DNA of 38,294 nucleotides from positions 1 through 38,294 of the forward strand of contig CAOKBR010000006.1 of NCBI GenBank assembly GCA_948466735.1. Direction: 5' to 3'. A program made the position numbers and the translations under genes. Shown piece after piece: positions 16,503-23,152 of the stretch. The first letter of the stretch is position 1, and each line of letters begins with the position of its first letter. A model generated the notes under the pieces. That model was given only the letters and a program-made list of their open reading frames with translations, did not search any database and was not told the DNA's origin. Source of the stretch: an uncultured Mycoplasmatota bacterium. Lineage in GTDB: Bacteria > Bacillota_I > Bacilli_A > RF39 > UBA660.

Positions 16503-17702
16503 TTAATCTATATACATTACATTAACGTCTACTCCACCTTGAATTCCATCAACTTGACCGTTATCGCAAAATTGCCAAAATCGATATTTACCTTGATAAG
16601 TAGTCGTCTTTGTATAATGTGCTAACCAAATGTCATAAGTAGTTGGATACCAAATGTCTTCTAAAAAATTTTTACTGCTATATAACATCGCTTTGTATCC
16701 TGCTTGTTCTATAGTATCTAAAAAAGCTTTAGCCATCTCGGTTAATCCAAAAAAACTAAGATGAAAATCGTTAAAATAATCCCAATTTTCCCAGTCAAAC
16801 GCAATTGGTAAATCAATTTTGTAAGGTTTTATTTGTTCAAGCACCCATTTTGCATCCTTAATTGCTGCTTGATTCGTTTCTGAATAGGAATAAAAATAGA
16901 CACCAACTGGAATATTATATTGATTTGCTAATTCAATATTTCTCTTAAATTGTTCATCAACAAAATATTCTCCGTTTGTTCCTCTTGTTCCTCCAACGCG
17001 AATCATCAAAAACTCAACACCAGCGGCTTTGATTTTTTCAAAGTCAATTTCCCCTTGCCACTTTGATACATCAAGTCCAATTTTTGTATTTTCCTTTTTA
17101 TATTCTTTAATAATATTAGAAAAAGAAATATACTCTTTAGAATTAGGTTTTTTTGGTTTTTCATTCGGCTCAATCACATGCAAAGTAAATGATTTTTCAC
17201 TCCTATTTCCGCTTTTGTCCACCGCTTTTAATACTAAAGGATAACTTCCCACTTGCGATACATCATATTCTCCTTCAATATAACAATTCGGTTTAGCATC
17301 TTGATTGTCTCCACAAAAAATATTTTTATAAAAGTCTTTATCGCCATTTTTATTTAAAGTATAACTATTTCCCATTCGAATCATAGGAGGTATGGTATCT
17401 ACTATTTTTACTTGATAAGAATAAGAAACTTTAATCTTATCTTCATTAATAAAAGTAAAACGAACATTTTTTTCTCCTAAAATAGTAGAATCAATAACAT
17501 AATCATCAATAATTGTGCCGTTGATTTCCTTAATAAAATCGGATACTTTTTTTAATTCGGCAAATTCAATAATCAAAGAATCTTCTAATACGACATTTAC
17601 CTTTGCATTTCTAACTTGCAAATAGTTATAAAAAGCAATTACACCTAAAATAAGAAGAACAACTCCTATTGGTAAGAGGATTAACCATTTGTTTTTTACC
17701 AT
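16503..17702 (-). CDS. Membrane-anchored GH25 muramidase with Ig-like domain
   Basis: Cell-wall hydrolase cutting the MurNAc-GlcNAc bond of peptidoglycan. Residues 7-27 form an uncleaved signal anchor. Residues about 100-178 form a bacterial Ig-like/DUF5011-type domain (DTIPPMI ... VGSYPLVLKAVDKSGN) with a Cys130/Cys140 pair. The GH25 barrel spans about 205-399, opening with IGLDVSKWQGEID (D211) and carrying the catalytic DxE pair D303/E305 in FDWEN. It ends with FWQFCDNGQVDGIQGGVDVN, typical of the family. Probably used in wall remodelling rather than phage lysis, because it is anchored and no holin or phage gene is near. Forms an operon with the basic-tailed membrane protein. Confidence 0.9.
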   Translation of the reverse strand: MVKNKWLILLPIGVVLLILGVIAFYNYLQVRNAKVNVVLEDSLIIEFAELKKVSDFIKEINGTIIDDYVIDSTILGEKNVRFTFINEDKIKVSYSYQVKIVDTIPPMIRMGNSYTLNKNGDKDFYKNIFCGDNQDAKPNCYIEGEYDVSQVGSYPLVLKAVDKSGNRSEKSFTLHVIEPNEKPKKPNSKEYISFSNIIKEYKKENTKIGLDVSKWQGEIDFEKIKAAGVEFLMIRVGGTRGTNGEYFVDEQFKRNIELANQYNIPVGVYFYSYSETNQAAIKDAKWVLEQIKPYKIDLPIAFDWENWDYFNDFHLSFFGLTEMAKAFLDTIEQAGYKAMLYSSKNFLEDIWYPTTYDIWLAHYTKTTTYQGKYRFWQFCDNGQVDGIQGGVDVNVMYID

Positions 17703-17766
17703 ATCCCACCACTTTCTTCTTTATCATAACATAAACAAAGAAAATTGTACATGAGATTTTCTTATC

Positions 17767-18207
17767 CTATTGTTCTTTCAATAATTTTTTTTCATGACCT
17801 TCTTCTTTTTTTTTGATGAATTTATTCCATTCGCTTAACCAAATCATTAATCCTAGAACATCTTCAATCATAATTAGAGAATAATAAATTTTATCTGGGT
17901 AATAGGAGATATAATAATCTCTCATTTTTTTTAATGTTATCATTTTTTCATACCAAAGGTGACTATCTGACTGCATGATGTAATCTAACATTTGTTCATT
18001 GGTAATATAACTTTTACCTGGTAAAGAGATAATTCTTTTTTCCTTTTTTAAATTTGCTATAAAAGAGTATGGTATTTTTCCTATCACTTGAACCATTCCA
18101 TTCTTAGCATCATATCGATAACGTAACTTTTCGCATATATATGACCCATTTTCGGTAAACAGCACATCTTTTTTTGTTAAAATATATTTAAACTCTTCTC
18201 TTGTCAT
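17767..18207 (-). CDS. Hypothetical protein, 146 aa
   Basis: Not recognised. A soluble, Lys/Tyr-rich protein with a helical C-terminal half containing LWYEKMITLKKMRDYYISYYPD and ending in a charged EGHEKKLLKEQ tail. The reading frame is open to 18282, but that extension would run back through a terminator at 18253-18292. The ribosome binding site AAGGAGGAAT (18211-18220) is best spaced (6 nt) for the second of two adjacent ATG codons, at 18205-18207, so I start there. It follows the superoxide reductase gene but is likely transcribed separately. Confidence 0.7.
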   Translation of the reverse strand: MTREEFKYILTKKDVLFTENGSYICEKLRYRYDAKNGMVQVIGKIPYSFIANLKKEKRIISLPGKSYITNEQMLDYIMQSDSHLWYEKMITLKKMRDYYISYYPDKIYYSLIMIEDVLGLMIWLSEWNKFIKKKEEGHEKKLLKEQ

Positions 18208-18252
18208 CATATTCCTCCTTGTATAGATTACTTCATAATATGTTTTCGTTAA

Positions 18253-18292
18253 AAAAAATGAGTAACTACTTTTTATCATCACTACTCATTCT
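18253..18292 (-). terminator. Terminator of the superoxide reductase gene
   Basis: On the minus strand AATGAGTA pairs with TACTCATT (18283-18290 and 18259-18266), followed by a run of eight T residues. It ends the transcript of the gene at 18318-18686. Confidence 0.75.
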
Positions 18293-18317
18293 TAGCGCAA
18301 TAAATAATTAAACTGAA

Positions 18318-18686
18318 TTATAAAACTTCAGTTTTCCACAATCCGTGTTTATTACAATAAGCATAAATAGTTGAGCCCTTCTCATAAGGAAATTCAGCTA
18401 TAGGACTATCATTTTTACTAAATTGAACCATAATTTCTTGATTTTTCGTTACTAAACCAATACATGAAATAAAATGTTCTTCTTCCATGACATGATTTAC
18501 TCGAACGATTAACTTATCATTATCAATTTGATAAGTAGGAAGATGTTTTTCTACTGCGCACTCTTCACTATTGGGAATAATGCTTTCCATCTTTTCGTTA
18601 CAACAAATAATACCACAATTATCACAGAAACAATCGTTTACTACTTTTATCACTGCATTACAATGTTTACACTTTTTAAATTGCAT
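18318..18686 (-). CDS. dfx: Superoxide reductase (desulfoferrodoxin, two-domain)
   Basis: Reduces superoxide to hydrogen peroxide without releasing oxygen, a typical anaerobe defence. The N-terminal desulforedoxin-like domain (1-35) has Cys6, Cys9, Cys28 and Cys29 for the Fe(Cys)4 centre. The C-terminal domain carries every expected ligand of the Fe(His)4Cys catalytic site: H48 in EKH, H65 and H71 in NHVMEEEHF, C111 and H114 in CNKHGLW. The lysine next to H48 (K47), which helps catalysis in the family, is kept. Extra cysteines at 19, 21 and 24 in the first domain are unusual. The start follows AAGGAGGAG and a likely -10 (TAAAAT). Its 122 residues are the normal two-domain size. Confidence 0.9.
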   Translation of the reverse strand: MQFKKCKHCNAVIKVVNDCFCDNCGIICCNEKMESIIPNSEECAVEKHLPTYQIDNDKLIVRVNHVMEEEHFISCIGLVTKNQEIMVQFSKNDSPIAEFPYEKGSTIYAYCNKHGLWKTEVL

Positions 18687-18773
18687 TTAAACTCCTCCTT
18701 AAGCAAATCTTATTTTATCACAAATGAACAAAGAAAAAAAGAATTAATTGATAAAAATACATAAAAATAAGCC

Positions 18774-19520
18774 TTATTTAATTTTTTCATTTTCATTCAA
18801 GGGATAAAATGCACTATAAAACATCTCAGGATAGCTACAAATAAAGGTTAACTGTTTAAAAATATTCGCTTTTTCTTCTGTTTTATTGGTAATGAAATAT
18901 TGAAAAGCAATTGACATTTGATTTCCATCCATAACTGATATCATCATTTCTTTTCCCACATCAATTTGTTGTTTCATAATATCTTCATCTAACATCGTAG
19001 GAGGTAATACATAATAATCAACATCTAAATAAGTCTGATTATCAGGACTCATCGCTAAACCAATTTTAACATTTAAATGAGAGTTTTTTAACAGGTCAAC
19101 AATACGATAATTGACACTACTAAGATATAATTTCAATTTAGAATGATTGCTAATAATGTTTTTTAGTAAATCAACATATTCTTTATTTCTTTGACTAATA
19201 TAACTAGCAGTCTGCTCTGATAAAGGCGGATTAATTAAAGGAATAACATTTAATAAAATTTTTTTATCCCAATCACTAAAGCTAGTTAAGAATACTTCTA
19301 ATAAATAAATTCCTGAGTCCCCTAAATCACAATAGTTAGAACTTTGAATTGTCTCAGTCGATAAAGCCCCACCCATAATTGTTGGAACAAATATAATAAA
19401 TTTTTTATCCTTTGTTATGGTAATATCGATATTTAATCCATCAATAAACTCTTTTTTATGAATTAATTCTAAGAAATCAGCTCCGTTAATTAAATTACTT
19501 CGTCTAGCAATGATTGCCAT
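18774..19520 (-). CDS. Glycerophosphodiesterase-like protein, apparently degenerate
   Basis: The N-terminus resembles the GDPD TIM-barrel start: an IIA strand, a helix, then GLNIDITITKDKKFIIF, which parallels the family's G-x-x-x-E-x-D-x-x-x-T-K-D-G block. Later beta/alpha alternation (KLYLSSVNYRIVDLL; VKIGLAMSPD) fits the barrel. The catalytic His-Arg-Gly is replaced by RRS, the Glu of E-x-D by Asn, and the His-Asp after the third strand is absent, so diesterase activity is unlikely. I chose the ATG at 19520 because AGTGGA lies just before it; the upstream ATG at 19541 has no good ribosome binding site. It follows the acetyltransferase gene by 59 bp. The fold assignment is tentative. Confidence 0.5.
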   Translation of the reverse strand: MAIIARRSNLINGADFLELIHKKEFIDGLNIDITITKDKKFIIFVPTIMGGALSTETIQSSNYCDLGDSGIYLLEVFLTSFSDWDKKILLNVIPLINPPLSEQTASYISQRNKEYVDLLKNIISNHSKLKLYLSSVNYRIVDLLKNSHLNVKIGLAMSPDNQTYLDVDYYVLPPTMLDEDIMKQQIDVGKEMMISVMDGNQMSIAFQYFITNKTEEKANIFKQLTFICSYPEMFYSAFYPLNENEKIK

Positions 19521-19579
19521 TTTCCACTTCACCCAATTCATTTTATGTGTAATGAAAAGTGATCATTCACTAATTCTTT

Positions 19580-20128
19580 TTATTGTTTTATTAACAACTT
19601 TTGATAAGCCACTAAATCTTGTTTTTTTTCTTGATACATCTCTTTCGTGTATAAATAATGCTTTAAGTAATGTCTTTTTCCATTAATTTTCATAAAATCA
19701 TAACCCGCGAACCCACAAAAATTTATAAATTCATTACGTTCAAAAAGACGAACAGAATTTTTATTCTTTTCTTCTATCGTTACATATAGTCTACGAATAT
19801 ATGGATAACTAAACAAAGTATTTAATGTTTTTTTTATGATAAAGTCCGCTAAACCCTTATGACGATAATTTGGAGCAATAACAATGGTGAGTAACCAATC
19901 AGCTAAAAACTTTTCATCAACTTGACATAAACCTAAATACCCTGCTAATTGATGATTTTCTCCATCAACTATAGCAAAATTTAAATAAGGATGACAATCT
20001 TTTGTTAAAATAGCATCACCGAAACAAAGTTTCTTCTCATCCATAGCTTGAATTTCATTAAACAAATCAACATCATTATCTTTTAATAGTTTTAAATAAT
20101 AAATAGAGAAATTTAATGTATTTTTCAT
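19580..20128 (-). CDS. GNAT-family N-acetyltransferase
   Basis: Transfers an acetyl group from acetyl-CoA to an unknown amine. Motif A is visible as WLLTIVIAPNYRHKGLADFII, containing the R-x-x-G-x-A pyrophosphate loop. Strand-helix motif B follows as RRLYVTIEEKNKNSVRLFERNEF, with the family's Asn-x-x-x-x-x-x-Phe-Glu-Arg. Its 182 residues are a single domain resembling RimJ/RimL-type enzymes. The start overlaps the stop of the methyltransferase-like gene (ATGA, 20125-20128), so the two are translationally coupled. Substrate unknown; coupling to a catalytically altered methyltransferase fold is unusual. Confidence 0.85.
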   Translation of the reverse strand: MKNTLNFSIYYLKLLKDNDVDLFNEIQAMDEKKLCFGDAILTKDCHPYLNFAIVDGENHQLAGYLGLCQVDEKFLADWLLTIVIAPNYRHKGLADFIIKKTLNTLFSYPYIRRLYVTIEEKNKNSVRLFERNEFINFCGFAGYDFMKINGKRHYLKHYLYTKEMYQEKKQDLVAYQKLLIKQ

Positions 20129-21207
20129 AATAAGTAAAAATCATCTAATCGTAGAGCCATATAATAGCCAATTTCTTCTATCATAGGAATAGAAAAAGAA
20201 TTGCCAAAAAGTTGATATTTCTTTTTATCACTTATTCCACTTGGAAAGGAAAAATAATCTACACCATTGTTTAAAAAAGCATAATTTACAAAACCATGTA
20301 ATTTTCCCCATTCATTAGGCGTTAGAAAACGAATTCCTTCTTTATTAATTGCTGGTTTGTTACCGATAATCATTCCAATGTAAGATGGCAATGGTTGTCT
20401 TACTAAATTACGTTCTTTTCCATAAACTCCTATCGCGGTTAATGAAAATATAATTTGCCATTCACTTCCATTAATAATTAAAGGTTTCTGACTTTTTTCG
20501 CTTTTAATTTTTAGGGTATCTAACAAAGTTTGCGATAAATAATACTTAGGCTCTACTCCACCATCAAGTAAAGAATGAACGCTTGGATATATTACCTTAG
20601 ATCCTTTTTTAGGCAATGGTGGAAATTGATAATTTTTTTTAATCCCCCTTTTTTTAAACCCCATAATTATAACACAATTTTTATCCTGCGGCAAGCCAAA
20701 ATCACTAAAATTACGTACAATGTCTTTAGGTGAATAAACAACTTTGTCTCCTACTACATCAATTCCTACCATACGATAACTATATGAGTCTAAAGTTTTA
20801 ATAAGAGAGTTAAATACTCTTCCTCTATCATAATCTAAAATACTATCTGCACTAATAATCATAAACGCTACTGGTTTTACTTGCTTTAATACATTCAAAC
20901 ATTCCACACTAGAATTCGCTCCAGGACGATTCTTCTTAATAACAACTGAATCACAACGAAAGCAATAATTAGACGGCCATGTACTGACTAACACATCATA
21001 ATAATTAGTATTCAATTCTTTTTTCAATTGATTAGAGTGAATATCTTTATATACTTTTTCTTTATATAAGTGTTGATATACAATTTGTGCATAAGGATCA
21101 GGTTCCACTGCTAAAACACTTTTAAAACGTTTAGTCATCTCTAAGCCTTTTTTAACGCTTCCTATTCCTGCGTTTAAATCAATAAACTTATAAACCTTCC
21201 CTGTCAT
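20125..21207 (-). CDS. DNA cytosine-5 methyltransferase-like protein lacking the catalytic cysteine
   Basis: The fold of a C5-cytosine methyltransferase is clear. Motif I is FIDLNAGIG (8-16), motif II is VEPDPYA (34-40). Motif VIII is seen as GLPQDKNCVIIMGF, motif IX as FLTPNEWGKLHGF and motif X as LFGNSFSIP, in the right order over 360 residues. The reactive Pro-Cys-Gln of motif IV is Pro78-Ser79-Asn80. The Glu-Asn-Val of motif VI is replaced by ISAD (118-121), and the motif VIII arginines by Lys-Asn. AdoMet binding may persist, but methylation of cytosine is not expected. The frame is intact with a strong ribosome binding site (AAAGGGGTGA), so it is not a simple pseudogene. A regulatory or DNA-binding pseudoenzyme is a possibility. 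Confidence 0.8.
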   Translation of the reverse strand: MTGKVYKFIDLNAGIGSVKKGLEMTKRFKSVLAVEPDPYAQIVYQHLYKEKVYKDIHSNQLKKELNTNYYDVLVSTWPSNYCFRCDSVVIKKNRPGANSSVECLNVLKQVKPVAFMIISADSILDYDRGRVFNSLIKTLDSYSYRMVGIDVVGDKVVYSPKDIVRNFSDFGLPQDKNCVIIMGFKKRGIKKNYQFPPLPKKGSKVIYPSVHSLLDGGVEPKYYLSQTLLDTLKIKSEKSQKPLIINGSEWQIIFSLTAIGVYGKERNLVRQPLPSYIGMIIGNKPAINKEGIRFLTPNEWGKLHGFVNYAFLNNGVDYFSFPSGISDKKKYQLFGNSFSIPMIEEIGYYMALRLDDFYLL

Positions 21208-21284
21208 ATTTTCACCCCTTTTACCATGTTTTTTGTTTTCATCTGGTTAACATTCCATATTGTTATCATAGCAAGTTATTTATC

Positions 21285-21304
21285 ACAAATTTACTGGTAA
21301 AATT
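21285..21304. promoter_or_regulatory. Possible operator upstream of the methyltransferase-like gene
   Basis: The near-palindrome AATTTACTGGTAAAATT, centred near 21295, lies about 90 bp before the start at 21207. No convincing -35/-10 pair was found in this gap. The role is speculative. Confidence 0.25.
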
Positions 21305-21373
21305 AGGAAAATTAAAATATGAAGTGGTTATTTTATCAAATATGTTGATATTCTTATAAAATAAATGATTACT

Positions 21374-21949
21374 TTATTTTACAGTAATGGAGTTTAACAT
21401 ACCTTGAATTGCTTCTTGATACATCACATTTTCATCATTGGCAACCTTAATTGCTGCAATGGTTACCTTTTTATCAGAAGAAAAAATAACCATATGAGTA
21501 ATCGTATTCTCATCTTGATTATATAATTCCATATGTAAGACAAAATGTCGATGATGTTGTAAGATTCCACTAGCCCTAATTTCTTGACCATCTTGCTCCA
21601 TAAATTGACTTTTATAAACTTCTAATGCCTCTTCACTATCTTCTAATTTTTCTTCTGATAAATGAATCGACAAATATAAATCTTGATCCTTCAATCGAAA
21701 TACACTACTTGGAATTATTCCACCTACGGTATAATTTGCACATTCTTCTTCATCTAGCAAGATAAAGTCTTCTAATATTTGAATATTAAATCGTTGATAA
21801 TGATTTTTTAACGAATGCATAACACCATTTATATTTACTTTAGTAAGCACTTTTTCTTTTGTTGAAAATATGCCAATCGTAATTAATGCTACGATTCCTA
21901 AAAAGAAGATTCCTCCGATGATAAATAGTAATTTTTTATTTTTTTTCAT
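21374..21949 (-). CDS. Membrane-anchored extracytoplasmic protein, 191 aa
   Basis: Not recognised. A lysine-rich start and one transmembrane helix (about 7-28) are followed by an extracytoplasmic domain of about 160 residues with several beta-like strands (RHFVLHMELYN; ITHMVIFSSDKKVTIAAIKV). There is no lipobox. The start has GGAGTTTTC upstream. It is monocistronic, with more than 200 bp to dut on one side and 166 bp to the methyltransferase-like gene on the other. Confidence 0.75.
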   Translation of the reverse strand: MKKNKKLLFIIGGIFFLGIVALITIGIFSTKEKVLTKVNINGVMHSLKNHYQRFNIQILEDFILLDEEECANYTVGGIIPSSVFRLKDQDLYLSIHLSEEKLEDSEEALEVYKSQFMEQDGQEIRASGILQHHRHFVLHMELYNQDENTITHMVIFSSDKKVTIAAIKVANDENVMYQEAIQGMLNSITVK

Positions 21950-22134
21950 GAAAACTCCTCCATTTCATTTACTTGATGAGCACATCTTATCAAAGGCTTC
22001 TACTCCTGTCAACACCCTTTGTTTTTCCCGAATTTTACTTTTCCCTTTTTCGATTAAAAAGAAAGAGGAAAAAGCTTTTTTTTCTTATCAAAATTACCTT
22101 TTTAAACCCTTAAAAAAGTCAAAAAAAAATTTTA

Positions 22135-22162
22135 ATATACTAAAAAAGGGCATTACCCTTTT
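22135..22162 (-). terminator. Terminator of the nrdD-nrdG-dut operon
   Basis: On the minus strand AAAAGGG-TAATG-CCCTTTTTT forms a GC-anchored hairpin with a U tail directly after the dut stop codon. Confidence 0.8.
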
Positions 22163-22164
22163 AA

Positions 22165-22614
22165 CTATTTTACTCCAGTTGAACCAAATCCTTTTACACC
22201 ACGAGTTGTATCATCTAATTCTTCTACTAATTCAAAATTGGCCTTCAAATAAGGAGTAAAAATAATTTGTGCAATTCTCTCTCCTTGTTCAATCGTTTGT
22301 TCGACTAAAGAATCATTTCGTAGTGCGACCATAATTTCTCCGCGATAATCAGCATCAACTACGCCTACCTTATTAGCAGGAGCTAGTCCCCTTTTACAAG
22401 CTAAGCTACTTCTAGCGTAAATTAATCCCGCATAACCTTTAGTAATTTCCAATGCAATTCCTGTTTTACAAAAATACACTTCACTAGGTTGAATGGTAAC
22501 AGTATCTTCTTCTAAACATGCATATAAATCAGCACCTGCTGCATCAGTTGAACCATACGTTGGAATCTTTGCTTTCTCATTTACCTTTTTTATTTTTATT
22601 TGTGCTTCTAACAT
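22165..22614 (-). CDS. dut: dUTP diphosphatase
   Basis: Hydrolyses dUTP to dUMP, keeping uracil out of DNA and feeding thymidylate synthesis. Trimeric dUTPase motifs appear in order: 1 (STDAAGADLYA), 2 (YARSSLACKRGL), 3 (NKVGVVDADYRGE, with the catalytic Asp), 4 (GERIAQIIF) and the C-terminal glycine-rich arm 5 (RGVKGFGSTG). Its 149 residues are normal. The start overlaps the end of nrdG by 7 bp, so it is coupled to the anaerobic reductase operon, which fits a shared job in dNTP balance. Confidence 0.97.
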   Translation of the reverse strand: MLEAQIKIKKVNEKAKIPTYGSTDAAGADLYACLEEDTVTIQPSEVYFCKTGIALEITKGYAGLIYARSSLACKRGLAPANKVGVVDADYRGEIMVALRNDSLVEQTIEQGERIAQIIFTPYLKANFELVEELDDTTRGVKGFGSTGVK

Positions 22615-23141
22615 ATTACCTTATCCTCCCATAACACAATTTTATTCTGTTTTCTACTTTCTTTAAGATCGATAATTCTTTGATTTTCTGAACCCCTAAA
22701 ACGTAGTTTTAACGATTTTTTTTCTAAAACGAACTTGCCATCTACTAATACGTCAATTAACGCCAATAACTCACTTGTCACCCCATCAATATGAACCTTC
22801 TCTATCGTTAAATCATCATTTAATGTATAACCTGAATAACACCAAATACTCTTATTCTTATATTTTTCCTTTACTCTTTTTAAAAACGGAAGAAGATGAA
22901 TTTGATTTTCTTTTTCTAATGGTTCTCCACCTAACAAAGACAAGCCATCGATATAATCAAAATCTAACAAATCTAATATTTCATCTTCTACTTCCTTAGT
23001 AAACTTTTCTCCGTAGTGAAAATCCCACGCTTCTTTGTTAAAACATCCTATACATTGATGCGTACAACCAGAAACAAATAAAGAAACACGCACACCTGTA
23101 CCATTAGCTACATCACACTTTTTAATATCCGCATAATTCAT
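22608..23141 (-). CDS. nrdG: Anaerobic ribonucleoside-triphosphate reductase activating protein
   Basis: Radical-SAM enzyme that installs the glycyl radical on NrdD. The [4Fe-4S] motif CTHQCIGCF gives Cys26, Cys30 and Cys33 (CxxxCxxC). Family landmarks include GTGVRVSLFVSGC, LLGGEPLEKEN for SAM binding, and SIWCYSGYT. Its 177 residues match the usual NrdG size. It begins 11 bp after the nrdD stop and overlaps dut. Confidence 0.96.
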   Translation of the reverse strand: MNYADIKKCDVANGTGVRVSLFVSGCTHQCIGCFNKEAWDFHYGEKFTKEVEDEILDLLDFDYIDGLSLLGGEPLEKENQIHLLPFLKRVKEKYKNKSIWCYSGYTLNDDLTIEKVHIDGVTSELLALIDVLVDGKFVLEKKSLKLRFRGSENQRIIDLKESRKQNKIVLWEDKVIC

Positions 23142-23152
23142 AATCCATCCCC

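Noticed and set aside
16503-17702. Prophage endolysin
   Set aside because: The muramidase has an N-terminal membrane anchor and an Ig-like domain, and no phage genes or holin are nearby.
20125-21207. Active restriction-modification system
   Set aside because: The methyltransferase-like protein lacks the catalytic cysteine, and no nuclease gene is adjacent.
21870-22259. A 129-codon + frame overlapping the dut 3' end
   Set aside because: Covers the dut terminator and antisense coding DNA; low-complexity product.
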